Source: Diacronema lutheri
Lineage: Eukaryota; Haptophyta; Pavlovophyceae; Pavlovales; Pavlovaceae
DNA length: 64,000 bases
Reading direction: 5' to 3'
Assembly: GCA_019448385.1 (NCBI GenBank)
Contig: JAGTXO010000001.1
Location: 2,046,001 to 2,110,000, forward strand
Position numbers and translations under genes: made by a program. Position 1 is the stretch's first letter; each line of letters starts with the position of its first letter. Below are positions 9,901 through 19,083 of this stretch, piece after piece. The notes beneath the pieces are model-generated. The model did not search any database. It was not told the origin of the DNA and was given only the letters and a program-made list of their open reading frames with translations.

Positions 9901-11669
9901 GCCTCGTCCGGCTTGTCCGCCGTGATCGCAATCCTGCCCGCCGCCACCTTGGCCATGTCGAGCTTGAAGCCAGGGAGCATGGGCGCGGGCGGCGGCGGCG
10001 TCGGCGCGTCCGCCGACGCGGCCAACGCGTGCGACGCGAGCTCGCCCGCAAGCACCGAGATCGGCGGCGGAAGCGTAACGGCTGCGCGATCGCCGCCGCC
10101 GAGCCGCAAGCCGCCAGGAACGCGCGCGAGGTTTGGGTTGGCAGGCGCGACGGGCACGCGCGAGACGGGCGAATAGAAGCCATCGTCCGAGTCCGAGGCG
10201 GAGTCGCGCCCGTTCACCTCGGCGGTCGTCGGGGCGGCCTGCGCCGTGATCTCGCGCACTGGTAGGCGTAGCGGCGGCGGCTGCGCGGCGGGCGGCGGCG
10301 GCGCGGACGCGCTCGCGGCGGGCGGCGGCGGCACGCCGGCCGCGGCCGGCTGAGATACCAGCGGCGCACTCGGCGCTCGTGCGCTCGTAAGGCCAAACAG
10401 CGATAGGTCGAGACCGAAGCTACCCGCAGTCTCGCCAAGCCGCCGCAGGAGCGCGTCCGCACCAAAAAGCGAGTCGACGCCCTCGCCGGCCGCGCGCTCG
10501 GACGCGGCGGCGGCCGAGGTGGGCGCGCCGGCGCGCTCGCTGTCGTGCGGCGGTCGCGAGCCGGCGCGCGCCGAGCCATCGGCGCTGCTGACAGTCGTAA
10601 TGCTCGGCGCGCGGCCAATTGGCCGCATGTCGTCGTCGTCACCATCGTCGGCGCCCGACGCCGCCCCAATCGACGCGCTGCTCCGCCGGTTCCGCCGGCC
10701 CAGCGCGGCATTGAGAGCGTAGCGCGGCGCGGTGGGCGAGTCGCGCAAGCGCGGCGACGACACGGCGGACAGGGCGAACTCGTCCTCCCACGCGGCGCGG
10801 CAGGCGGCCATGGGCGGCGAGCTGCGCGGGCTGGGCGACGACAGGCGGCGCGGGCCGAGCGTGCTCGACCTCAAGCCCAGCGCGGTCGAGCGCGGCACGT
10901 GCGCGTCCGTCATCGATGACGTCTCGTACCGGTCGCCGTCGCCGCCTACTCGGCCGTGCGCCCACGCGTGCCCGCCGCCGCGCGGGCTCAGGCCGACGCT
11001 CGAGCAGCGCGCGCTGCCAAGCGAGCTCTGGCGAGGACGGTGGAACACGGCCGAGCCGCTGGTCGGCGCGCCCGCCGCCAGGGCGCCCACGTGCGCTCTG
11101 CCGCGCGCCGAGTCGCGCGCGGACGCCGGCCGAGCGGCGAACGCCGACCTGCGCACAGCGGCCGCCGAGATATCCGCCGTGCCGCCGGCAGACGCGTGGC
11201 GCGAGTGCGTCGCGCCGACGGACGGGCCGGGATTCGGGCCGAGCTTGGGCGAGACGGGCATGGATCGCGTTGCGCCGAGCTTTCTGCTCGCCGCGCGCGC
11301 GCCAGGGCTCGCACCAGCCTGCCGCGAGCGCACGGGTGAGCGCGACGGCGCCCTGCGCCCGCGCGGCCCGGCCGAAACGGACGAGCTGACGCTCTCCGAT
11401 GATCGGCGTGCTCTGCTCTGCTCGCCGTCTGCCGCGTGCAGCACCATCGTCGCCGGCGGCCGCGCCGGCAGCGACGGCTTGAGCGCGGACGAGGGCGCGC
11501 CCGCGCGCGCGCCCTTGCACTCCGAGCTCGCGCCACCGCGAGGCGCGCTCGCCGGACGCCGGTTTTCGGCCCGGCGCGGCTCAGCGGCGTCTCGGGGAAC
11601 CGGTACCGTATTCGTCGAGCGACGCGGGATCGCGCTGGGCTTGAGCCCCGTGCGCGCCTCAACGAGCAT
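6942..11669 (-). CDS. TKL-type protein kinase with SH3 domain and C-terminal CAMK-like pseudokinase (3' end unresolved)
   Basis: One long frame from ATG 11669. Residues 1-660 are disordered and rich in Ser, Ala, Pro and Arg. About 670-930 is a complete kinase: IGSGAFGEVYEAEW, IAVKQ lysine, HLDLKAANVL catalytic loop, CDFGLSH and WTAPEVL; the family is TKL (MLK/RAF-like). About 1018-1073 is an SH3 domain (AHFDYAAKRPDELSFQRD..GWWRGRLNGRSGLFPENYV). About 1165-1485 is a second kinase fold, CAMK-like (GGDLFDRI, CGTPDYAAPEVLS, AVDMWSLGVLVYIMLSGFPPF). Its catalytic loop reads HGNLVPTSVLF in place of HRD..N, and its DFG is DLS, so it is probably a pseudokinase. No stop occurs before the ARF-like module beginning at 6941. 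Either the two are fused, or an unrecognised 3' exon ends this gene. MAP3K-like signalling is inferred from the first kinase. Confidence 0.8.
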
Positions 11670-11833
11670 GAGGATGCAGCTAGGAGCACCGCATGGTTTT
11701 CCTACCCACTTTTTTCAGTCAGAGGTGTCGCCGAGTGTCTGCTGTACCGACCGATCAACCGCCGACCGCCGTCCGCCGACCTCCCCGTTGGCCGTCGGCC
11801 CATCGCCATCGGCGCCTCGCGCCCCCGCGAGCG

Positions 11834-14380
11834 TCAGGTGGTGTGCGCCCGCGTGGCCACGCGCGCTTTGCGCGAGCAGAGCAGGCTGCGCAGCAATGAC
11901 CGCGCTCTCGACGAGTGGAGCACGAGGCCGAGGGTCACGACGCCGCACACCGGGCCGACCACGAGCAACCTGCTCGCGTCGGATTGGCGTGCCGGCCGGC
12001 GGATTGGCGTGCCGGCGTGCCGGCCGATGAGCGCGCGGATTGGCGTGCCGGCCGGCGCGCCGAGCGCCGCGCTGGCACCCGTCGGTGGCGGCGTCGCAGC
12101 CACGCCCTCGTCTGCACCGCCGCCACCGTCGCCAAGCAGCGCGGCGGCGACAGAGTCATCATCGTCGGCGAAGAATCCTTCGACACTGTCGCCACTGTCG
12201 CCATCGTCCGCAGCTGCGGCCACGGCGGCCTCGACGCCGCTCGCGAGCGCATCGGCGCCGCCCACAGCGTCTGCTGCGGTCGCCGTCGCCGCGTCAGCCG
12301 CGCGCGCGCCCGGCGCGCCCGGCGCGCTCGCCGGCGCGCCGCTGTCCACGAGCGCGGCGAGCTGCACCGCCACCGCGCGCAGTCTGTCGTTCAGCTGTGC
12401 GACCGGCGCGATCGGATCGCGCACGACATCGCCACACACGCCTCGCGAGCCGAATTGCTCGACGGCCATCACGACGAACATGTACGAGAGCGGCGGCACG
12501 ACGAGCGCCGTGCCGCCCGGGCGCTTGCGCGGCCTGAGCGTTGGCATCGCGCCACGCCCGTCCGTCTGAAGGGTCTCGCCGTTGAGCTTGACCTCGATCG
12601 AGTCGAGCGAGGGCGAGGTGACGAGGTAGATGCTTTGCTCCGAGAGGATCTTGCGGCCCGCCGCGAACGCGTCGACGACCGCCGGGTTCGTCTTGGCGAG
12701 GTTTAGGAGGAGCAACGAGACGCGCCCGTCCGTCTCATCCGAGCCGTCGACGCGGCGCGCGCAGTGCGCGTACGCGCGCACTGTGGGCACGCCGGATTTG
12801 ACGCGCAGCACCTTGGCGCCCATGAGCGCGCGCCAGAGCAGAGCGGCCCAAAAGTCGGGCAGTGGCCGGTGAAACGAATTGAGCAGCCCGTAATTACCGC
12901 CGACCAGCGTTTGCCGGCAGAAGACGTGGTGGCCGGCTGCCGCGAACGTGCCGAGCTCATCGAGGAACCAAAAGTTGGACAGGAACGTGTCCGTCACGTA
13001 GTGCTGCCCGGAGTTGTACGCGCCGCCAGCCTCGCCCGCCCAGAGCATGCCACGCCCGCGAAGCGCGCTCGCCACGTCGCTCGCGTTGCGCGCAAGGAAG
13101 AGCGCGCGATTGAGGTAGTCCGGGTCGAGCACCTTCTCGCGCAGCGACTCCATCCGGCCCGAGCCGAGCAGGTAGGCGTGGTGCGTGAGTGCGTCCGGCC
13201 GAAACGCCTTCACAAACGCCCGGTACCACTCCGGCTGGAGCTCGCACGCCGGTCCGGCGATATGCGGTGGCGCGCCGCGCCCGCCTGCGCCCCGCCACAG
13301 CGCGTCGATCATCTGCCGCAGCCGCGCGTAGTCCGCCGCGAACGGCGCGGGCTCAAGCTTGGCCTGCAGTCCCTTCTGTCCGCACAACTCGTTGCCCAGC
13401 TCGAAGCCGTACGGCACGGGCGGAGCGGATGGCTCGCCACTCAGCGCGCGCGCAAAGGTGTGCCCGATGAGCGCCTTGCTGTTGCCCAGGTCCCATCTCC
13501 CCGTGTAGTTGCACCATTTGCGCTTGCACTCCCTGTGCGCGCGCGCATCGGCGCCATGCTCAAGCCGCGCGCGCGCGCGCTTCGCGCGCGATGCGCGGCG
13601 CGCCACGCTGCCGCGCTCCGCCGCGCGCTCACCTGCAGCAGCCATCCTGCCGCGTCCTGCCGTGCAGCGCGTTGAGCACGAAGAGCATCGCCGCACCTGC
13701 GCGCGCGCAAAAGGCCTGCACTTGCGCGTAGCGCGCGCGGCTCAGGCAGCCGTCTGAGAAGCCGATGCGCGAGTTTGCATTGTCCAGCTGAAACGGCTTG
13801 CACGACCCCGCGCTGTCGCTCTCGCCCTGATAGACGACAAGGTCTGCACGCGGCGAGGACGCGGCCAGTCGTCAGTCGAGCTCCGAGGAGCGCAGCTGCA
13901 GTGGGACGCGCGGCGAATTCAACGCATGCCGCCGGGTGCATCACGAGGACGCGGCCAGCGCCGCGCGCGCGCGCGCGCGCCGTGCGCGCGCACCAGAGAG
14001 GCTGCCGCCCACGCGCAGAACGAGCGGCGCGAGGGCGCGCACGGCGGCAATGAGCCTCGGCGACTCGAGATCGACGGTGAGCACCGATGACTGCCCGGTA
14101 CGCACAGGGGGCGACCAGACCTTGCGCGCGTGAGAGGCCGGCGAGCGCGTGCACGCCGAGTGGCGCGCGGCGCTCGCACCCGTTCCCACGAGCACGTCCC
14201 GTAGTCGCACTTGTCGGACGGCCACCAGTCAAGCGTCAAGCAAAGGAAATTGTCGGCCACGACGTTGACCACCTCGCTGTGCAATTCGACGCGCACGTTG
14301 GGCGGCGGCTTCGGCGCCGCGCTCAGCGCGGCGCCGAGCACGACCAAGCCGACGACCGATTGCCGCCGACACCGCCGCAT
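11834..14380 (-). CDS. Heparanase-like glycoside hydrolase, family 79
   Basis: Four exons: 14180..14380, 13994..14090, 13633..13843, 11834..13532; 735 residues. Donors are GTGCGA, GTGCGC and GTGAGC. Exon 1 gives a signal peptide (VVGLVVLGAALSAA) and NFLCLTLDWWPSDKCDYGTCSW, close to plant heparanases. Exon 2 gives LTVDLESPRLIAAVRALAPL..RVGGSL. The catalytic acid lies in FELGNELCGQ (about residue 230) and the nucleophile in AGEAGGAYNSGQ. The enzyme acts in the secretory pathway or outside the cell on uronic-acid glycans such as proteoglycan-type or sulfated polysaccharides. The last 180 residues are unusual: an Ala/Asp-rich linker, three GTPIR-type repeats (about 11978-12055), a possible membrane helix (LLVVGPVCGVVTLGLVL) and a basic tail. 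This suggests a type I membrane-anchored form. Divergent from the COA1-like gene, 48 bp apart. Confidence 0.87.
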
Positions 14381-14428
14381 AGTCACCAACCCACCTTTTC
14401 GGTTTTGCGAATCCGTGGCACATTCAGG
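14381..14428. promoter_or_regulatory. 48-bp divergent interval (heparanase-like / COA1-like)
   Basis: Less GC-rich than its flanks, with a T-rich core (ccttttcggttttgcg). A similar TTTTCG pair occurs in the 40485..40560 interval. This is a plausible bidirectional core element but unproven. Confidence 0.35.
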
Positions 14429-14890
14429 ATGGCGAGCGCGCACGTCGCGCGTGGCGTCGGTCTCACGGCCGCGGCCTTCTGTGGGTACAAGGCCGTCGAG
14501 CTGCTGCTCGACTTTCCAGAGCCATGCCGGCTCATGCTCGAGCAGGCGCGGGAGCACCCGCTCGTGGCGGAGCGCGTCGGCAGTGAGGTGCGCCGCTCCT
14601 TCTTCTGGACAGGCCGCGTGACGGACAAGCGAGCCGCCGTGCAGATCCCAGTGTGGGGCGAGCGAGGCCGCGCGACGCTGGTGGGCAGGGCCGTGTGCTC
14701 CCCGAGGGAAGGCTCGTCCACGGCGAGCGGCAGCGTGGCCCGCGCATGGGACGTGCTCTGCCTTGAGATCGAGTCGCCCGGCCAAAACCCGCCACCGCAG
14801 AGCCTCATGCCCGAGGTGCCGCAGGCGTCGCTCGAGGAGATGGCCAAGCACGCAGCGTTCCATCGCGCCCTCGCCCGGCCTTCGGCGTGA
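14429..14890 (+). CDS. COA1-like (cytochrome oxidase assembly / DUF1783-type) membrane protein
   Basis: A single exon of 153 residues. An N-terminal hydrophobic stretch (VARGVGLTAAAFCGYKAVELLL) could be an inner-membrane anchor. Then comes the Coa1 pattern: REHPLVAERVGSEVRRSFFWTGRV, then a beta-rich AVQIPVWGERGRATLVGRAV and WDVLCLEIE. Family members assist Cox1 maturation in the mitochondrial inner membrane; related proteins are found in plastids. The tail is Pro/Gln/Glu rich. Similarity is by pattern only, so orthology to yeast Coa1 is tentative. It is convergent with the esterase gene, stops 41 bp apart. Confidence 0.6.
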   Translation: MASAHVARGVGLTAAAFCGYKAVELLLDFPEPCRLMLEQAREHPLVAERVGSEVRRSFFWTGRVTDKRAAVQIPVWGERGRATLVGRAVCSPREGSSTASGSVARAWDVLCLEIESPGQNPPPQSLMPEVPQASLEEMAKHAAFHRALARPSA

Positions 14891-14931
14891 AATCGGGCTG
14901 AACGTGCCCCTCCTGAAACGCCACATGAGGC

Positions 14932-16056
14932 TCACAGAATGGGGGACTCTGCATGGGCGTGCAGCGAGGCGACGCCGACGCCCCGCGTGACCTCGATCAC
15001 GCCCGCGTCCGCCTCCAATGTCGGCGATCGGCTGAGCAGGTGCCGGCCGAAGAAGGCGATGAGTGGCCGCACGTGCTCCGCACTTTGCGGCGTCGTGTGC
15101 CGCCCACCCGCGAGCTCGACAAACTCGTGCTGCGGCGCCTCACCGCCGTCTCGACCGAGCCGCACGGGCGCTGCGCCGTCCGCGCGCGCCGTGGGTGGCG
15201 CGGCGGCGAGCCGCGCGCGCAACGCGTCGTGCGTGGCGCGCGACAGGGTGATTGGGACCACCTCGTCGAGCGTACCGTGGAGCGAGAGCAGCGGCGCGCG
15301 GAGTGCCGTCTGCTCGCTGCGCCCGTCTTTGCAGCCATCCTGCTCGGCCAGCAGGCACGCGGAGCTCAGGCCGACAGCTCCGCCGAAGGGAGGGCTGGCC
15401 GAGTGTGTCGCCACGTCAAGCGCGACCGTCCCGCCCTGCGAGAACCCGAGGATGAAGAGCTCCGACGGCCGCCAGTTGCAGCGATCAACGAGGCCACGCA
15501 GCACGGTCTGCACCGCGATGCGTGATGCGCGCAGGCCCTCCGCGCGGCGGCGGTCGCCCGGGCGTGCGGGCTCAGCGATGGGCGAGCCATCCTGCTCAAA
15601 CGCGGCGTACCAGCCCGAGCCCATCTCGAATGGCAGCTTGCTCGGCGCGGTGAGGGCGAGAAGGCTCGTCTGCGGCAGCTCGAGCTTTCGGCCAAACCCT
15701 GCGAAGTTCTCGGCCGTGTCGCCGAGGCCATGCAGGAGCACGAGCAGGTTGGTCTCAAGGCCGTCCGCGCTGCGCACGTAGACGAATGGCGCGAGCGCGG
15801 GCGCGAGCTCCGCGAGCGGTCGCGTGCGCTCGTACGGCCCGCGAGGCCGCATGTTACTCGCCTTGACCAGGAGCTTCCTCTCGCTCGTGTCGAGCGCGCG
15901 AGCGGCCACGCGCGAGCGCTCGTCGCACGGCGCGGAGGCAAGCACCTCCACGTGACAGCCGTTCAGCTCGGAGGACGCTTTCAGCCCGTGCAGCACCATC
16001 ACTCGACCGGAGAGCAGCTCCATTTCCGCCTTCGCCTGGGACGCACGTCGCGCCAT
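14932..16056 (-). CDS. Phospholipase/carboxylesterase (LYPLA-type alpha/beta hydrolase) with an N-terminal extension
   Basis: 374 residues, single exon. I take ATG 16056 (MARRASQAKAEMELL) because the open frame beyond it is low-complexity and runs close to the next gene's stop. Residues 15-90 resemble a small beta-barrel domain (GRVMVLHGLKASSELNGCHVEVL), a motif seen fused to MYND or ankyrin proteins. The hydrolase follows: LLVLLHGLGDTAENFAGFG (oxyanion hole), nucleophile elbow GFSQGG, Asp in HGTLDEVVP and His in GGRHTTPQ. The triad is complete. By family it hydrolyses carboxyl esters, lysophospholipids or acyl-thioesters in the cytosol; the substrate cannot be told. Confidence 0.85.
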   Translation of the reverse strand: MARRASQAKAEMELLSGRVMVLHGLKASSELNGCHVEVLASAPCDERSRVAARALDTSERKLLVKASNMRPRGPYERTRPLAELAPALAPFVYVRSADGLETNLLVLLHGLGDTAENFAGFGRKLELPQTSLLALTAPSKLPFEMGSGWYAAFEQDGSPIAEPARPGDRRRAEGLRASRIAVQTVLRGLVDRCNWRPSELFILGFSQGGTVALDVATHSASPPFGGAVGLSSACLLAEQDGCKDGRSEQTALRAPLLSLHGTLDEVVPITLSRATHDALRARLAAAPPTARADGAAPVRLGRDGGEAPQHEFVELAGGRHTTPQSAEHVRPLIAFFGRHLLSRSPTLEADAGVIEVTRGVGVASLHAHAESPIL

Positions 16057-16181
16057 TCTTCCACCGCAGGTTCCATCATGGCGCGCGTCTCCCAGACTTC
16101 CCCGCGGCCGCGGGGCGCGGTGCAAGAGCGCGCGCGCGCGCGCCCCCACTCCCGCCCCCCTCTCCGCGGGGGGGCTGTGTA

Positions 16182-17792
16182 CTACACGGCGGCAGCCGCC
16201 GTTTTGGAGGGTTGGGCGCGCGCGAAGTCGGCCTCAGTGTCGTCGTCCGCGGGCGATGCGGCGACAGAGTGCAGCGAGAGGAGCTGAATGGTGAGCTCGC
16301 ATTCGTTGAGCGTCCGTTCGAGCTCACCCTCCAGTCGCATGTCCGCCGTCGCCGCCTCTTCTTCGGCGGGCGTCGAGGCCGCGCCCGCACCGCAGGCGGC
16401 CGGCGGCCGCGCGGCAGGGATCGTCACGCGCATGGCGTCCTGCGCGGCGGCGAGCATGGCCGACGAACAATCGGATGCCACGCCCGTCTCGAGCATCCGC
16501 AGCGCCGTCTTGTACACGTCCTGCAGCGCGTCGCCGCTTGCGCTCGAGACACGTCGCGCGTCGACTGCGCTGGGCGCGATCCCAATCTCGTTGCCGCCGT
16601 CGTCATGGCTGGGGTCGGCGCGGCGGCGGCGCCGCCGCCGCTGCTGCGTCTCGTTGAGGTAGCGCCGCACCTCCGACCGCCGGTGCAGCGCGCGCTGCAA
16701 CCGTTCGCTGCTTGCCGGCGAGTCGCCCGCCGCCAACGAGAAGCCGGATGAGCCGCCGCGCACGAGCGCCGGGCGCTCGTCGGCGGGGACAGCAGCCCTG
16801 CGCGCAGCGCGCGAGGCCGACGCGGAAGCGCTCGTGTCGCGTTGCGACGCCGCCGTCCCCCCGCCACCGTCCGCCGCGCCGGGCTGCGCGCCCGCCGTCG
16901 GCATGTCGGGCGCCGATAGCGAGCGCTGCTCGCTGTACCCGGACCCGGCCGCGGCGCTCATCCCGACGGGCTCGCCGGCGTCGATGCGCGCGAGGTGCGC
17001 GCGCAGCGGGCGGCGGAGAAGGAGCGAGTTGAGCAGCTGCTTCGCGCTAGGCCGCTCGTCGGGGTCCACGCTCAGCAGCCGGCGGATCGCGTCGCGGAAC
17101 GGCATGCTCGAGCGAGCGGGTAGCCGACCGTACTCGCCGCCGATCACCTTCTCGGCAATCTCGGTGAAGGACGAGCCGGTGAAGGCGGGGTGCAGCGTGA
17201 CACACTCAAAGCCGACGCATCCGAGCGCCCACATGTCTGTCTTGGTCGAGTACTTGTTGGACTGGAGCAGCTCGGGCGACATGTAGAGCGGCGTGCCCAC
17301 GCACGTCGATGCGAGCGACGACGCGTCGGAGAGCTGGCGCGAGACGCCAAAGTCGCCGAGCTGGACGGTCCAATCCGACGCGAGAAAAATGTTTGACGGC
17401 TTGATGTCGCGGTGGATCACCTTGCGCTCGTGCAGGTACTGGCACGCAAGTGAAATGCACATGATGTAGTGGACGGCGACCGCCTCGTCCAGAGGTGGGA
17501 GCCGCTTGTCCCGGCGGTGCCTGAAAAGCTGCGCCAAGTCGCCATTGCTGCAGTGCGGCATCACCACGCACAGCCACTCGCCCTTGTGCACGAACGACTC
17601 GTGGTGCCGGCAAATGTTGGGGTGGTGGAGCGTCCGGAGGAGCGCCGACTCGCGCATCGCGAACTCGCGGTCGCCCGAGCCGAGCTGCATCTGCTTCATC
17701 ACATACTTGATGCGAGTAAGGCGCTCCTCGATGACGAACACCTCCGCCGACGCGCTGTGCCCGATCGAGTGCAGCTTCGTGTACGCGTCCAT
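16182..17792 (-). CDS. NEK-family (NIMA-related) serine/threonine kinase
   Basis: 536 residues, single exon from ATG 17792. The kinase domain occupies about residues 5-260 at the extreme N terminus, as in NEKs. Seen: YVMKQM lysine, HPNICRHHESFV, HRDIKPSNIFL, LGDFGVSRQL, TCVGTPLYMSPELL, and WALGCVGFECVTLHPAF. The glycine-rich loop is degenerate (IGHSASAEVFV; the second and third glycines are missing). The rest is Ser/Ala/Arg rich with a RRRRRRRADPSH basic patch and a short coiled region near the C terminus (LEGELERTLNECELTIQLL). NEKs act at centrosomes, flagella and mitosis. It diverges from a coiled-coil gene with 56 bp between ATGs. Confidence 0.9.
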   Translation of the reverse strand: MDAYTKLHSIGHSASAEVFVIEERLTRIKYVMKQMQLGSGDREFAMRESALLRTLHHPNICRHHESFVHKGEWLCVVMPHCSNGDLAQLFRHRRDKRLPPLDEAVAVHYIMCISLACQYLHERKVIHRDIKPSNIFLASDWTVQLGDFGVSRQLSDASSLASTCVGTPLYMSPELLQSNKYSTKTDMWALGCVGFECVTLHPAFTGSSFTEIAEKVIGGEYGRLPARSSMPFRDAIRRLLSVDPDERPSAKQLLNSLLLRRPLRAHLARIDAGEPVGMSAAAGSGYSEQRSLSAPDMPTAGAQPGAADGGGGTAASQRDTSASASASRAARRAAVPADERPALVRGGSSGFSLAAGDSPASSERLQRALHRRSEVRRYLNETQQRRRRRRRADPSHDDGGNEIGIAPSAVDARRVSSASGDALQDVYKTALRMLETGVASDCSSAMLAAAQDAMRVTIPAARPPAACGAGAASTPAEEEAATADMRLEGELERTLNECELTIQLLSLHSVAASPADDDTEADFARAQPSKTAAAAV

Positions 17793-17848
17793 CGCGTTGA
17801 GCGTCCCCTACGGGCAAAGCAACATCGACCGGCAACGGGCTACGCACT

Positions 17849-19069
17849 ATGGCTGCCGGCGTGACGGGCTGGCTCAAGACGGTCTCGGGTGGGATGCGGG
17901 GCCTTCTCGCGAGCCCGACCGGCCGCGAGCGACACAGCAAGCTCAGCGATGAGCCCGTTCTGACTGCCGACGCTCGTGGCGCGAGCGTGCCCGCCGCGTG
18001 CAGCCCGGGCGCCGAGCGCGACGGCGCGGCGAACGAGGTTGCGCTTAGCGCCACGCGCTCGCGCTCGGGCCAAGCTGGGCGCGACAGTGCGCTGGAGAAG
18101 GGGGCGCACGAGCCGGACCGCATGCTCGATGCGTGCCTTCGGCTGGTCGAGCGCGAACGCAGGCGGAGGCAAGTTTATCGAGCTGTATTCAGCGCGTGGC
18201 GCGACGTGAGCGCACCCGCGCGCCGGGTGCAGCGGCTCGAGGTCGAGCTCGCATATTGGCGCCGGTCGGTGGAGGGCGCGCGGCAGGTGATCGACGAGCA
18301 GCAGCGCAAGTTGGGCGAGCAGGCGCTCAAGATCGCCTCGCTTCAAAAAGACCACATCGCGCTCACCTCCGACAGCCACCGCGCGCACGCGTTCGTCGGC
18401 GTCGTCGAGGAGCAGACGCGCGCGATCGGCGCGCTGCAGATGCAGGTGGCCGCGATGGCACGCATGGAATTGAGTTCGGGCGAGGAGCATTCCCGCTCGC
18501 TCGCGAGCACCGCTGTCCGCCTCGCCGAGCAGGCGCGACTGCTGCTCGTCGCCATGCGCGACCGTGAGCGTCGGCTTGACGAGGAAGCCGCGATGCATGC
18601 TCACCTCGAGCTGATGCTCAACGGCGCTCTTGACGAGAAGGCGAGGCTCGAGGCGCGGCTGGCGGACCACCTCATCCATGCACGAGCCACGCACGCTCAC
18701 GTCGAGCACGACCAGCCTAACGCCGGCGCGTCACACGTCCGTGTGACGCACCAGCGCTCGCGCTCAGTCCCGCCGCTCGGCGAGCAGCTCGCACAGCTCA
18801 GCACAGAGTATGAGGCCACAAAGCTCCGCACGGCGACGAGCGCGGGAGCGAGCCCGCTGGCCTCAATCGCCGCCGTGCAGCGGCAGGTGCTCGAGCCTGC
18901 CGGCGTCCACCCGGCGCGGCCTGCACCACCCAGTGGCCACGACGAGTCGCAGCGACCGTCATCCCTCCCGACGCACGTGAGCCCACGGGGCGGCGGGCGA
19001 GTGGATGCCCACGCCGCGCCAAGGTCGCAGCCAACGGTCGTGCTGACGCCACGCGCGCCGGGCCGGTGA
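17849..19069 (+). CDS. Coiled-coil protein, function unknown
   Basis: 406 residues, single exon. The N-terminal 80 residues are Ser/Ala/Arg rich. About 85-215 is helical with strong heptad character (LDACLRLVERERRRRQVYRAV.., RRVQRLEVELAYWRRSVEGARQVIDEQQRKL, ALKIASLQKD), then a second coiled coil (AEQARLLLVAMRDRERRLDEEAAMHAHLELML). The C-terminal third is disordered with SRSVPP and Pro/Ser-rich stretches. I do not recognise a family. Sharing a 56-bp divergent interval with a NEK kinase makes a cytoskeletal or centrosomal role conceivable, but this is only context. It ends 14 bp from the stop of the convergent TRMT11-like gene. Confidence 0.75.
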   Translation: MAAGVTGWLKTVSGGMRGLLASPTGRERHSKLSDEPVLTADARGASVPAACSPGAERDGAANEVALSATRSRSGQAGRDSALEKGAHEPDRMLDACLRLVERERRRRQVYRAVFSAWRDVSAPARRVQRLEVELAYWRRSVEGARQVIDEQQRKLGEQALKIASLQKDHIALTSDSHRAHAFVGVVEEQTRAIGALQMQVAAMARMELSSGEEHSRSLASTAVRLAEQARLLLVAMRDRERRLDEEAAMHAHLELMLNGALDEKARLEARLADHLIHARATHAHVEHDQPNAGASHVRVTHQRSRSVPPLGEQLAQLSTEYEATKLRTATSAGASPLASIAAVQRQVLEPAGVHPARPAPPSGHDESQRPSSLPTHVSPRGGGRVDAHAAPRSQPTVVLTPRAPGR

Positions 19070-19083
19070 ATAGGTGCGGGGGG

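Noticed and set aside
9126-10265. Plus-strand frame of about 380 codons opposite the kinase
   Set aside because: Mirror of the kinase domain codons; Arg/His/Glu-rich shadow without similarity to any family.
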